Notes under the pieces: model-generated
The model's database searches: none
The model's input: only the letters and a program-made list of their open reading frames with translations
Told to the model about the DNA's origin: nothing
Assembly: GCF_009601705.1 (NCBI RefSeq)
Contig: NZ_CP045687.1
Location: forward strand, 2,082,001-2,146,000
Length of the DNA: 64,000 bases
DNA from: Sulfolobus sp. E5-1-F
GTDB lineage: Archaea > Thermoproteota > Thermoprotei_A > Sulfolobales > Sulfolobaceae
Direction: 5' to 3'
In this document: one piece after another, positions 14,461-23,499 of the stretch
Layout: each line of letters starts with the position of its first letter
Position numbering within the stretch: position 1 is the stretch's first letter
Position numbers and translations under genes: made by a program

Positions 14461-17088
14461 TTGAGTGATACCTACTTTTACTCTGATGAAGAAATATACA
14501 ATTTACTTAGACCATATGTAGCCAAATGGTTTAAAGAGAAATATGTTACGTTTACTCCTCCTCAGCGAGCAGCAATACCGTTAATAAAGCAGAATTATAA
14601 CGTATTAGTATCCAGTCCTACAGGGAGTGGGAAAACTTTAGCAGCATTTCTAGGAATTTTAGATTCGTTATTTGAATTAGGTGATAACAACGAGTTGGAA
14701 GATAAGGTTTATGCGGTCTATATTTCACCGTTAAGGGCACTAAACAATGATATGCAAAGAAACCTATTAGAACCTCTTAGTGAGATAAGGCAGATAAATC
14801 CAAAATTACCAGACGTTAGGGTAGGAATAAGAACTAGTGATACGACATCCTATGAAAAGCAAAAAATGTTAAAGAAACCTCCACATATCTTAATAACGAC
14901 ACCAGAATCTTTCGGAATCTCCATAACTTCGCCGAAATTTAGTCAGAAATTAACTGATGTGAAATGGGTTATAGTCGATGAAATTCATGAACTAGCTAAT
15001 AGTAAGAGGGGAGCTTATCTTTCTGCAATGTTAGAACTATTTAGAAGCTTAGTTGCTAAGAAAGAATTTGTAAGAATAGGTCTGAGTGCAACTGTATCAC
15101 CTCTTGAAGAAGTAGCGCAATTTCTTGTGGGTAAAGGAAGAGAATATAGAATTGTTGATGCTAGATTTGTAAAGCCTATCGATATTAAAGTGATTTCCCC
15201 AGTTAAAGATCTAGTTCACTCTTCTGAAAGCGAGGTAGATAAGGGAATATATAAGACTATCTTAAATGAAGTAAAAAAGCATAGGACTACTCTTATCTTT
15301 ACTAATACCAGACATGCTACGGAGAGAGTAGCGTACAAGTTGAGAAAGTTAGCTGAAAGTGAAAAAGTCTTTGATGCTGATGCGATAGAAGCTCATCATA
15401 GTAGTCTTAGTAGAGATGTGAGACTGGAAGTTGAAGATAAGCTTAAGAAAGGAATTTTAAAAGTTGTTGTCTCTTCAACTAGCCTAGAATTAGGAATAGA
15501 CATAGGCTATATAGATTTAGTTATTTTGCTAAGTAGTCCTAAGAGCGTAAGTAGATTATTGCAAAGAATAGGAAGAGCTGGTCATCATATAAGGAGTATC
15601 AGTAAAGGAAGAGTGATTGTCGTTGACAGAGATGATTTGGTTGAGTGTTCTGTATTAGCTAGGTTGGCTAGAGAAAGGAAGATTGATAGTATTCATATTC
15701 CTAAAAATCCATTAGATGTTTTATCACAAGTAATAGTGGCTGCTAGTTTAATTTCTCCGATAGATAAGGAAGAGTTATTTAATATTCTAAAGAGGTCATA
15801 TAATTTCTCTGATCTTAGTGAATCTGAGTACTCTTTAGTATTAAGATACCTTAGTGGTGATTTCTTTGGAGTTGAGTTAAAAAACGTTTATGCTAAAGTA
15901 AGACTAAAAGAGGAGAAGATTATATATCCCAAGAAAGGTAGTAGATTAATATTTTATACGAATAGTGGAACAATTCCAGATGAGGCTATGATAAGCGTAG
16001 TTACTGAAAATAATAAATATGTTGGCAATTTAGAAGAAGAATTTGTTGAAATATTATCACCCGGCGATATTTTCGTATTAAGTGGTAGGACTTATGAATT
16101 TATTGGAAGTAAAGGTTCTAAAGTAATTGTAAAAGAGGCCATAGGTCAAAGACCAACGGTTCCGAGTTGGTTTTCAGAAATGCTTCCATTAGCCTATGAA
16201 TCAGCACTAGAGGTTGGTAAGTTTAGAAGAGAGGTAGCTGACATGATCAAGAAAGGGGTAACACATGCAGAGATAATACAGAATATTTCTAAGGAGTATG
16301 AAATTGATAAACATGCTTCCACCTCAATATATACCTATATTTTAGAACAGTATCTTTTCACGAATGGAAAAGTTCCCTCTGATAATTTAATTTTAATAGA
16401 AATTTACGATGACGAAGAAGGAATTAGGAATTATATATTTCACGCACTATATGGAAGAAGAGCATTAGATGCTCTTTCTAGAGCCTTCGCATACATGCTT
16501 AGTGAAGAATTGAATACAGACGTTAAAGTTTCTGTTACTGATAATGGATTTATGCTTAGTGTAAAAAGAGACATTCCCTTAAATTATGACATTAAGAAAC
16601 TATTTGAAAAGGTTAATCCGGATAACGTTTATGAGATAGTTACAAAGGCCATTATGAGGACAGAAATGCTAAAGAGAAGATTCAGACACTGTGCAGAAAG
16701 ATCATTTATGTTATTGCGAAAATATAAAGGAAAGGAAACTAATCTAGAGAGAAGAGAGTTAAATTCTGAGACGCTATTAAAGGCTCTACGAGAAATTGAA
16801 AATTTTCCAGTTATTAAGGAAACTATTAGGGAAATTTTGGAAGATCATATGGATATAGTAAGGGCTAAGGAGATTCTCAGAAAAGTTGCTGATCATGAAA
16901 TAGCGGTTGATGTATTTGGACCAACTACCATTCCTAGTCCATTCTCCCATAGTATAATACTTAAAGGGCATTCAGATGTAGTATTAGCTGAAGATAGAAG
17001 AGAATTAATGAAGAAGCTTCATGATAGAGTTGTAGAGTTCTTGAGACAGAAAGGAGTTAATATCGAGCTCGAGTATACTTCCGTTTGA
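14461..17088 (+). CDS. superfamily 2 DNA helicase, Lhr/Hel112-like
   Basis: This ATP-dependent DNA helicase has 875 residues. Motifs seen are Walker A SSPTGSGKT (about 51-59), TTPES, the DEIH box VDEIHEL (about 172), LSATVS (about 206), a second RecA domain with SSTSLELGIDIG, and motif VI LQRIGRAGHH (about 365). From about residue 430 the winged-helix and long C-terminal region match Lhr-type helicases. Length and locus agree with S. solfataricus Hel112 (SSO0112), called RecQ-like in the literature, and with the helicase linked to ups-mediated DNA exchange. A TATA-like TTTTTTAAAT around 14427-14436 gives it its own promoter before the TTG start. The 3' end overlaps a convergent gene by 84 bases. 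Confidence 0.88.
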   Translation: MSDTYFYSDEEIYNLLRPYVAKWFKEKYVTFTPPQRAAIPLIKQNYNVLVSSPTGSGKTLAAFLGILDSLFELGDNNELEDKVYAVYISPLRALNNDMQRNLLEPLSEIRQINPKLPDVRVGIRTSDTTSYEKQKMLKKPPHILITTPESFGISITSPKFSQKLTDVKWVIVDEIHELANSKRGAYLSAMLELFRSLVAKKEFVRIGLSATVSPLEEVAQFLVGKGREYRIVDARFVKPIDIKVISPVKDLVHSSESEVDKGIYKTILNEVKKHRTTLIFTNTRHATERVAYKLRKLAESEKVFDADAIEAHHSSLSRDVRLEVEDKLKKGILKVVVSSTSLELGIDIGYIDLVILLSSPKSVSRLLQRIGRAGHHIRSISKGRVIVVDRDDLVECSVLARLARERKIDSIHIPKNPLDVLSQVIVAASLISPIDKEELFNILKRSYNFSDLSESEYSLVLRYLSGDFFGVELKNVYAKVRLKEEKIIYPKKGSRLIFYTNSGTIPDEAMISVVTENNKYVGNLEEEFVEILSPGDIFVLSGRTYEFIGSKGSKVIVKEAIGQRPTVPSWFSEMLPLAYESALEVGKFRREVADMIKKGVTHAEIIQNISKEYEIDKHASTSIYTYILEQYLFTNGKVPSDNLILIEIYDDEEGIRNYIFHALYGRRALDALSRAFAYMLSEELNTDVKVSVTDNGFMLSVKRDIPLNYDIKKLFEKVNPDNVYEIVTKAIMRTEMLKRRFRHCAERSFMLLRKYKGKETNLERRELNSETLLKALREIENFPVIKETIREILEDHMDIVRAKEILRKVADHEIAVDVFGPTTIPSPFSHSIILKGHSDVVLAEDRRELMKKLHDRVVEFLRQKGVNIELEYTSV

Positions 17089-17355
17089 ATATAGTATACC
17101 TTTTATACATTTTTTAGATATAATGATCCAAGGTACGTTCCATATTTTCATTGATATGATATCTTTGTAGCTAGGTTCACAACTTTCCTCATGAGTGTGG
17201 ACTATTGCTTGTATTTTGTTATCACATTCACTTTTTATAAGGGTATAAAAATCAGAGGGGTCACATATAAATTCATATTCTAGGCGACTTATATTTTTTA
17301 ACTCATAAAAAGTATTATTGCAGATTATTCCGCACTTCTCTTTCAAGATGTCCAC
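17005..17355 (-). CDS. JAMM/MPN-like metalloprotease-fold protein
   Basis: The 116-residue protein shows the core of a JAB1/MPN/Mov34 zinc peptidase: IVHTHEESCEPSYKDI at about residues 51-66 gives His-x-His followed by Ser-x-x-Asp. The usual spacing is HxH-x7-S-x2-D, but here only six residues separate the second His from the Ser, and the Pro after HxH is Glu. A Glu upstream (EYEF region) could complete the site. Known relatives remove ubiquitin-like modifiers such as SAMP/Urm1. GTG start, overlapping the HTH-CBS gene by 13 bases, so the two are coupled. The C-terminal 28 codons overlap the end of the helicase gene on the other strand. Confidence 0.6.
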   Translation of the reverse strand: MDILKEKCGIICNNTFYELKNISRLEYEFICDPSDFYTLIKSECDNKIQAIVHTHEESCEPSYKDIISMKIWNVPWIIISKKCIKGILYSNGSILELDINSFLSQELYNSIMKLLH

Positions 17356-18245
17356 AAGCCTTCTAGGCCCGCAATAGATCTCAAAATATCTGTTCTGGTT
17401 ACAATACCTACTGCTTTATTATTACTATCCAACACTAGTAATCTACCAACATTGTAAATTATCATTTTCCTAATTGCATCTAACAAATCTTCATTTTCAT
17501 TTATACTTATTACATTGGTCTTCATATAGTCTGAGACTTTAGCTGTATAATTTCCTTCAAAGAAGGCTTTAATTATATCTGCTGTAGTTAGAATTCCTAC
17601 AACTTTTTCGTCTTTATTGATAACAGGCGCACCTCTTATTGCCTCCTTGTAGAAGATCATGGAGGCCTCTCTTAAGCTAGTTTCCGGCTTTAACGCAATT
17701 AGTTTCTTGGAGATAAGATTTTTTACTTTCTCCTTTGGAATACTTATCATTCTTTTTACATCTACTACGATTTCTTTACTGTTCTCATCTAAGTGCAATA
17801 CTAATCCTTCTATAACTAACCTACTATAGGGTGTAGGACCCAATCTTACGGCATCTCCTATTTTTAATTTTCGTAGATCTCCCTCTACCTTTAGGAGAAC
17901 CCTATTTGCCGAAGGATTAGTAATATCAATTATTTCAATATTTTCTACTTTTATATCAGTTTCTATCATTCCTTTATAGAGATTTAGCTTATCCAGTATT
18001 GGAGTTAATGTAGGATTACTGATAATTTCATACGCTTTTAGTGTTGGCATATAGCCTCCATTAGGTCCTGGTTTAGATTCTACTAGACCTAATACCTTTA
18101 AGCTTAGTATAATGTTTCTAACCGTTCCCTCATCTTTTCCTATAATATCAGCTACTTCCTTACTTTTTATCATTCTTTTTTGCCTATTATAAAGATCTGT
18201 AAGGGCTAACAATATTTCCCTTTGTGTAGGCGAGAGATTCTGCAT
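17343..18245 (-). CDS. HTH-CBS transcriptional regulator
   Basis: The 300-residue protein has an N-terminal winged helix (about residues 5-75, with KSKEVADIIGKDEGTVRNII as the recognition region), a central beta-rich domain (about 95-165) and two CBS repeats at about 175-235 and 240-298 (motifs GILTTADIIKAF and GIVTRTDILRSI). CBS pairs bind adenosyl ligands such as AMP, ATP or SAM, so this is likely a ligand-sensing repressor or activator. This architecture is widespread in archaea but without a known regulon. It is co-transcribed with the JAMM gene downstream. Confidence 0.8.
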   Translation of the reverse strand: MQNLSPTQREILLALTDLYNRQKRMIKSKEVADIIGKDEGTVRNIILSLKVLGLVESKPGPNGGYMPTLKAYEIISNPTLTPILDKLNLYKGMIETDIKVENIEIIDITNPSANRVLLKVEGDLRKLKIGDAVRLGPTPYSRLVIEGLVLHLDENSKEIVVDVKRMISIPKEKVKNLISKKLIALKPETSLREASMIFYKEAIRGAPVINKDEKVVGILTTADIIKAFFEGNYTAKVSDYMKTNVISINENEDLLDAIRKMIIYNVGRLLVLDSNNKAVGIVTRTDILRSIAGLEGLWTS

Positions 18246-18286
18246 AACTCAATTATAATTTATTTAGTAGTTTAAAATATCTATGC

Positions 18287-18982
18287 TTATACCTTTATAC
18301 CTAAAACCTTATTCAAAATCTTCTTATTTACGTTAAATACCTCTTTAGCTATTAACGCGACATAATTAGCTTTTGGTAAAGGATACTCAATACCTATTGA
18401 TATAGCTATAGCCTTTTTAGTAGCAATATAAGTTAGCCTATCCCTCACTATTCCCTCAGCTATACCTTCTGCGAGCTTAAATGCAGTATAAAATCTTGAG
18501 AAACTTCTTGAAGTATGCTTTATTTCGTCCTTTTCTGAACTGTTTAGATTTCTTAGTGATTTATACATTTTATCTTCTGATTCAAAAGAAAATATTATTT
18601 TGGTAAATGTTGTTCTTAATGCTCTAGCTAATACCTCTTTGTTATTACCAGACTTCTCAAAGGCTTCATTTACATTTCCATTTATGATTAACTTTGAGAT
18701 CTTATCGTAGTCTTCCTCTCTAGATAATAATTTATCAAATATTTCTTTATTATCTTCAAAAAGACCTAGTCCATATTTTCCTACCACAAACAAGCTTATT
18801 AGCTCCTTCTCATATAATCCATCCGCATTAAACCCTCTAAAAGGCTTAAGATTTTTCTTAGTGTAAGCATTTTTAACGATTTCAATAACATCTTCTCGAC
18901 TCAATGATTCCCAACTTTGCATTAATAAACTCCAAATGTCAGTAAGTACTTTTATCCTCTCTCTGTAAATTTCCTTTACCAT
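18287..18982 (-). CDS. DUF2192-type crenarchaeal conserved protein
   Basis: The 231-residue helical protein has no membrane segment or recognised catalytic motif. It is rich in Lys and Glu and looks all-alpha, with a conserved-looking end that includes [17 protein letters not shown] assign it to DUF2192 (crenarchaeal, unknown function) from its general pattern. ATG start at 18982. It lies 41 bases upstream of the HTH-CBS gene in the same direction, and may share its transcript. Confidence 0.55.
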   Translation of the reverse strand: MVKEIYRERIKVLTDIWSLLMQSWESLSREDVIEIVKNAYTKKNLKPFRGFNADGLYEKELISLFVVGKYGLGLFEDNKEIFDKLLSREEDYDKISKLIINGNVNEAFEKSGNNKEVLARALRTTFTKIIFSFESEDKMYKSLRNLNSSEKDEIKHTSRSFSRFYTAFKLAEGIAEGIVRDRLTYIATKKAIAISIGIEYPLPKANYVALIAKEVFNVNKKILNKVLGIKV

Positions 18983-19049
18983 TCCTGACTACCTCGTTAA
19001 GTTTATGTGCACATTTCTTTATAAGGTATACTATATTAAGTAGTTTATC

Positions 19050-19442
19050 ATGAGTTCAGAAACAGAGGATAATTTAAAGCCAAATATTGTGCTTCTTTCA
19101 ACTTCTGATCTAGAGCAAGAAATAAGACAACTAACAGAGGAACTAAAGAGCATGAAAGATGATAATGAGGAAGAGCATAAAAAAATCTATGTTATGATCG
19201 ATAATATAGCGAGAACTTTAAACTGGATTAATATAGCAAAATCTCAAAGCATATGGAAATCAAAAACCTGCAAACATGCTATAAACTTTGTATGCCAAGC
19301 ATGGAATATAAGCGATGAAAATAAGCTTGGAATTCCCAGTGATGTAATAGTAGTAAATAATGATGGTACTAAAAGAGTTGTTGTATCTAAATTTTCAGAA
19401 ATATGCATTGCATGCCCACTATACGAACCTAGAAGAAGTTGA
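19050..19442 (+). CDS. coiled-coil protein with four cysteines, unknown
   Basis: The 130-residue protein has an acidic N-terminal half predicted to form a coiled coil (about residues 18-50, EQEIRQLTEELKSM pattern) and a C-terminal part with four cysteines (CKHAINFVC and CIACPLY) that could bind zinc or an iron-sulfur cluster. A TATA-like CTATATTA lies about 20 bases before the ATG. The 3' end overlaps a convergent HTH gene by 24 bases. No function is known to me. Confidence 0.6.
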   Translation: MSSETEDNLKPNIVLLSTSDLEQEIRQLTEELKSMKDDNEEEHKKIYVMIDNIARTLNWINIAKSQSIWKSKTCKHAINFVCQAWNISDENKLGIPSDVIVVNNDGTKRVVVSKFSEICIACPLYEPRRS

Positions 19443-19787
19443 TAACACTTTATCAAATGCTTTGTCAAGTAATTTTTTAAGTTTCTGTACATTTTCATTT
19501 TCCAATATGTTTTCTATATTTACGTTTCCTAATAGTTCTAATAAAGCCTCACTTATATCATTGATTATTATTTTAACTATCTCATAATATTCCTCCTCAT
19601 TAGCAATTTCAATACACTTCTCTATTATTTCATCACTCGGATGCGTAGTTCCCTTTAAGTATTTAGTAATTGCTGCTGGAGTTATACCAAGCTCCTCAGC
19701 AAGTTCTTTTTTGCTTCTGTTTTGCAAAAGAATGTGGATAATGTGTAGTCTAGCATCTTTCCCCAGATTATGAATTGCCTTTTCCAT
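19419..19787 (-). CDS. XRE-like HTH regulator
   Basis: The 122-residue protein has a helix-turn-helix at about residues 26-50 (SKKELAEELGITPAAITKYL), followed by a helical, probably dimerising, C terminus. On the minus strand a TATA element at about 19805-19812 lies 18-25 bases before the ATG. The 55-base gap to the divergent dehydrogenase gene contains overlapping promoters for both directions, so this protein could control itself and that gene. That is inference. It is convergent with the Cys-rich protein gene. Confidence 0.75.
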   Translation of the reverse strand: MEKAIHNLGKDARLHIIHILLQNRSKKELAEELGITPAAITKYLKGTTHPSDEIIEKCIEIANEEEYYEIVKIIINDISEALLELLGNVNIENILENENVQKLKKLLDKAFDKVLSTSSRFV

Positions 19788-19842
19788 CGTAGAATGAATT
19801 CAATTATAAAATTTAATAAGCAGTAAGAGTTATGTCCCTTAA

Positions 19843-20706
19843 ATGAAAGCTGTGGTATTTAATTTAGGTATTACAATAAATGATGTTCCAGAAAAACAAG
19901 TTAATAGAGATTATGTATTATTAAAGCCAAAAAGAGTGTTAGTAAATGGATTAGAAAACTCAATATATGTAGGGTTATTATGGATAGAACCAACTAGAAT
20001 ACTAGGTTCAACTGGAATAGGTAGAGTTGAAAGCGTTGGATTAGATATTGACAAGAGTTTAGAAGGAAAATTAGTTCTCGTCTTACCATATTCTCAGACG
20101 TACGGAGGGATTGGGACTGAGATAGATGGTATTTTGGCAGAAAAGGCTACCGTACCTTTAGACAGTATAGTAATCCTTCCTCAATCTAATTTCAATGAGA
20201 AATATGTACTTTATCCTTACGTGAGTTTTGCATTACAATTACCTAAATATATTAACAGTGGCAATACCCTAATAATAGGTAGTGGACTTTACGGAATAAT
20301 CTCCGCCCTTTATTTAAGAGATATAGTCAGTAAAGTTGCTGTATATAGAGAGGATGGGATTAATCCACATATAGTAGGGGTTGAGGAGATTCGACATCTT
20401 TCTCAAGAGTGGGATAATATAATAATTACAACCTTTAGGTCTTGGATCAGAGCTTTCGTAGACGACATTTCTAAATCAAATACTAAGATAATAATGCCTA
20501 AGTTGATGAATACATGGCCAATAGTTTCATCTACCAAAGCGATATTTATTCCTCCTAAAGAAGTTGATGGTGTTCTTGAATTTATAGACAAAAAAATCAC
20601 CGATAAATTATTTAACGAGATTGTATCATTTTCCAATGATCTTTTGGCTTCTTTTCCATCACCAAAGGCTGGGGTAATAATAAATGTTGAAGAAGTTTTT
20701 AAGTAG
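19843..20706 (+). CDS. degenerate MDR (alcohol dehydrogenase-like) protein
   Basis: The 287-residue protein follows the medium-chain dehydrogenase plan: a GroES-like first half (1-125) and a Rossmann second half with [15 protein letters not shown] (about residues 144-158). The catalytic zinc ligands are absent: there is no GICGTD or GHE motif, and the corresponding segment reads [13 protein letters not shown]. It is also about 50 residues shorter than typical. It may be a zinc-free quinone reductase-like enzyme or a non-enzymatic relative. TATA TTTAATAA lies about 26 bases before the ATG. The 3' end overlaps the convergent aminotransferase gene by 8 bases. Confidence 0.6.
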   Translation: MKAVVFNLGITINDVPEKQVNRDYVLLKPKRVLVNGLENSIYVGLLWIEPTRILGSTGIGRVESVGLDIDKSLEGKLVLVLPYSQTYGGIGTEIDGILAEKATVPLDSIVILPQSNFNEKYVLYPYVSFALQLPKYINSGNTLIIGSGLYGIISALYLRDIVSKVAVYREDGINPHIVGVEEIRHLSQEWDNIIITTFRSWIRAFVDDISKSNTKIIMPKLMNTWPIVSSTKAIFIPPKEVDGVLEFIDKKITDKLFNEIVSFSNDLLASFPSPKAGVIINVEEVFK

Positions 20707-21904
20707 AGAGCTCTTGTTTTATTGTATCTCCTAATCTCTTAATTCCCTCTACTATCTCTTCTCTCTTAGGAAAACTGAAATTTATCCTCATGGTGTTCTT
20801 TCCGCTATAGTCGGCATAAAAGCTAGAACCCGGTACATAAGCTACACCTCTTTGTAAAGCTTTTTCTAGCATCTTAGTGGTATCTATTTTTTGTGGTAGC
20901 CAAGCAAATACAAACATTCCACCGACTGGCTTTGTCCACCTAGCATCCTTGGGGAAATAAGTTTCGATAGCCTCTAACATTATGTCTCTCTTTTCCTTAT
21001 ATACTCTCCTTATCTTAGGTAAATTATTTTGAATTATACCTCTCCTTATAGCCTCCATTGCGATATATTGTGATAATGAAGGTGTATGTAAATCAACATT
21101 TTGTTTGTATAATTCCATTTCCCTAATGAAATCTTCATGAGCAACTACCCATCCTAATCTTAAACCTGGTGCAAGTATCTTACTAAATGTGCTAGTATAA
21201 ATTACTCTTCCTTCTTTGTCAAAGGCCTTAATTGGTGGAGGACTCTCTCCCTCGAACACTAAAAACCCATAAGCATCGTCCTCAAAAATTAGGAAATCAT
21301 ATTTTGATGCAATTTCCAAGAGTCTTTTCCTATCTTCTGTACTTATTGTCGTACCTGCTGGATTCTGGGCTGTTGGTATTACATACATTAACTTGATTTT
21401 TTTACCATCGTTATGTGTATTTCTTATTTTTCTTTCTAACTCATCCAGATCTGGTCCTCTTTCCGTTACGGTGACCGATATGAAATTCGGTTTTCTGGTT
21501 CGCATTGCATTTAAAGCAGCTAAATAAGTTGGTGCTTCGACTATCACATTGTCTGCAGGATCTATTAATATATTAAATAGCATGAAAAGTGATTCTTGGC
21601 TTCCTACCGTGACAAATATATTTCTTTCGTCTATTCCACCAATTCCCCTTAATCGAGATAAGTTCACTAGTTCTTTTCTAAATTCAGATATTCCAGAAGT
21701 TGCAGTATATTGTAATGCTTTATCAGCACTATTCAATAAAACATCATCTACTATTTTTTTGATCTCTTCTACCGGAAAAGTCTGAGGATCAGGTAAACCG
21801 CCCGCAAGGCTAATTACATTTCTACCTTCGGTTAACTTTAATAAATCTCTTATTTCTGATGTGCGTAAATACTTGGTTTCGTTGGATAAAAATCTCTCAA
21901 ACAT
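20699..21904 (-). CDS. PLP-dependent aminotransferase (2-aminoadipate/aromatic, class I)
   Basis: This fold-type I aminotransferase of about 400 residues belongs to the LysN/ArAT-like subgroup. Seen are [13 protein letters not shown] at the start, the PLP phosphate region [31 protein letters not shown] with the PLP-ring Asp, and the Schiff-base Lys in [22 protein letters not shown] near the end supplies the carboxylate-binding Arg. The homologue in S. solfataricus is, as I recall, called a multiple-substrate aminotransferase. I prefer ATG 21904 over the TTG at 21913. It is divergent from the CinA-like gene, with only 40 bases between the starts. Confidence 0.88.
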   Translation of the reverse strand: MFERFLSNETKYLRTSEIRDLLKLTEGRNVISLAGGLPDPQTFPVEEIKKIVDDVLLNSADKALQYTATSGISEFRKELVNLSRLRGIGGIDERNIFVTVGSQESLFMLFNILIDPADNVIVEAPTYLAALNAMRTRKPNFISVTVTERGPDLDELERKIRNTHNDGKKIKLMYVIPTAQNPAGTTISTEDRKRLLEIASKYDFLIFEDDAYGFLVFEGESPPPIKAFDKEGRVIYTSTFSKILAPGLRLGWVVAHEDFIREMELYKQNVDLHTPSLSQYIAMEAIRRGIIQNNLPKIRRVYKEKRDIMLEAIETYFPKDARWTKPVGGMFVFAWLPQKIDTTKMLEKALQRGVAYVPGSSFYADYSGKNTMRINFSFPKREEIVEGIKRLGDTIKQELST

Positions 21905-21944
21905 GAAGGTCAATTTTTAATTGGCCCCGATAGTTAATATTTTT

Positions 21945-22739
21945 ATGGATTATTGGTTAGCGGAAATTATAACTATAGGTAATGAAGTATTAAGTGGAAA
22001 GACTGTAAATACTAATGCTTCACATATCGGTCGTAGACTTACATCATTAGGGTTCACCGTGAGAAGAATAACTGTAATTATGGATGATGCAGACGAAATT
22101 GCATCAGCCTTCAGAGAGGCAATAGATAGGAGGCCGAAAGTCATAATATCTTCTGGTGGTCTTGGGCCTACATGGGATGACAAGACAGCGGAAGGGCTGG
22201 CGAAGGCATTGGGAGTTGATTTGGAGTTAAATAAAACAGCCTTTAATATGATTCTGGAAAAGTATACCAAAAGAAATATTCCTCTTACGGAAGAGAGGAA
22301 GAAAATGGCTTATATGCCGTATGGCGCTATTCCCGTTGAAAATAATGAGGGAATAGCTCCTGGGATTTATATTTATCACAATAACATTGATATATTAGCT
22401 GTACCAGGTGTACCTAGAGAGATGGAAAACGTATTAGAGAATTTTATAAACAAAATGCTAAGGAATAAGCCTAATTTGAAATATCTGGAGGACTTCATAT
22501 ACGTTGAGAACGTGATGGAATCTGCATTGGCACCATATGTTAAGGAACTGGTGAAAAAATATGATATTTATATAAAAACACATCCAAAAAGTTATGAGTT
22601 GTCACGCCCTATACTAGAAATACAGATAGCGGGAAGCGGGAGAGAGGAGGAAGAAATTAAAGCAAAAATAGAAAAAGTAAAAAATGAATTAGTAGATGTT
22701 ATAAAGAAATTAAACGGAATTATAAGAAATTCTTTATGA
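21945..22739 (+). CDS. CinA/MoCF-domain protein (YfaY-like)
   Basis: The 264-residue protein has the molybdopterin-binding MoaB/MogA-like fold of the CinA N-terminal domain. Seen are [17 protein letters not shown] at the start, [22 protein letters not shown] (shared by CinA and MogA, nucleotide binding) and VPGVPREME in the middle. Bacterial CinA N-terminal domains act as ADP-ribose or CoA pyrophosphatases in NAD turnover; the NMN deamidase domain is missing here. ATG 21945 is preferred to the upstream TTG at 21921, because that codon would add eight poorly conserved residues. It ends 20 bases inside the convergent hydrolase gene. Confidence 0.75.
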   Translation: MDYWLAEIITIGNEVLSGKTVNTNASHIGRRLTSLGFTVRRITVIMDDADEIASAFREAIDRRPKVIISSGGLGPTWDDKTAEGLAKALGVDLELNKTAFNMILEKYTKRNIPLTEERKKMAYMPYGAIPVENNEGIAPGIYIYHNNIDILAVPGVPREMENVLENFINKMLRNKPNLKYLEDFIYVENVMESALAPYVKELVKKYDIYIKTHPKSYELSRPILEIQIAGSGREEEEIKAKIEKVKNELVDVIKKLNGIIRNSL

Positions 22740-23481
22740 TATCAGATAACAATGACGGATTCTCGAAATTAAGAAAGTGACCATAGCCTTCTATAGTTTT
22801 CAATTCCACATTTTTCATGTTATTCTTAAATACATTTATATTTGTTATTAATCCGTCATAAGATCCGTACACTAGAAGAGTGTTAACGTTTATTTTCTTG
22901 AGTTCGTCTGAATAGTCTTTTGCCTTCAATAACCCTTCTACTGCGTTTTTATAACCTATTGGCGTTGTTTCTTCATATACTTCTAAAAGAGAATTCCATG
23001 CATGATAGTTACTTACTAATGTATCTGCAAACTCTTTATGTAATCTTCTATATTCTGCTAAGGCTCTTAATCCGAAATTCACTGCTATTCTTACATACTT
23101 CTCATAAACTTCTGGGGATGGTGCTTTATATAAAGCACCAACTAATATTAATTTCTCCACTGGATATTTTAAAGCATAGTCTATTGCAATTAAAGAACCT
23201 ATTGAATGTCCTACTAATATTGGTTTTTCTATACCTAGTTGAACTAATAAACTTCTTAAATCACTGGAGTGATCTTCGATACTATAAGGCGAATTTGGAG
23301 CTGAAGATCTGCCATGTCCTCTTAAGTCGTAGGCAACTACAGTACTATCTAATGTCAATTTTGGAATAACAAATTTCCAGCTCTTATAGCTTCCTGCTAA
23401 ATGGTGGATTAGTACAAGCGGTTTTCCATTCCCTCTTACTTCATAATATAGCCGAATATCATTTGTAATTATAAAGGGAAT
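22720..23481 (-). CDS. alpha/beta hydrolase with apparent AUU start
   Basis: Residues typical of an alpha/beta hydrolase are all present: the oxyanion strand [10 protein letters not shown], the YDLRGHGRS loop, the nucleophile elbow LVGHSIGSL, the acid in YGSYDGLI and the catalytic His in GYGHFLNFE. The first usual start codon in frame, TTG 23358, would remove the oxyanion strand. Upstream, the frame stays open to TAA at 23484-23482, and the first codon after that stop is ATT at 23481. A perfect Shine-Dalgarno sequence (GAGGTGA, 23494-23488) sits six bases before that ATT. I therefore place the start at ATT. It follows pheT by a few bases and is likely co-transcribed. The substrate (an ester or similar) is unknown. 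Confidence 0.7.
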   Translation of the reverse strand: MPFIITNDIRLYYEVRGNGKPLVLIHHLAGSYKSWKFVIPKLTLDSTVVAYDLRGHGRSSAPNSPYSIEDHSSDLRSLLVQLGIEKPILVGHSIGSLIAIDYALKYPVEKLILVGALYKAPSPEVYEKYVRIAVNFGLRALAEYRRLHKEFADTLVSNYHAWNSLLEVYEETTPIGYKNAVEGLLKAKDYSDELKKINVNTLLVYGSYDGLITNINVFKNNMKNVELKTIEGYGHFLNFENPSLLSDIIKNFL

Positions 23482-23499
23482 TTAGTATCACCTCGTCTA

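Noticed and set aside
16786-16971. Minus-strand reading frame inside the helicase gene
   Set aside because: It is a frame shadow of the helicase with no promoter, no ribosome-binding site and no recognisable domain.
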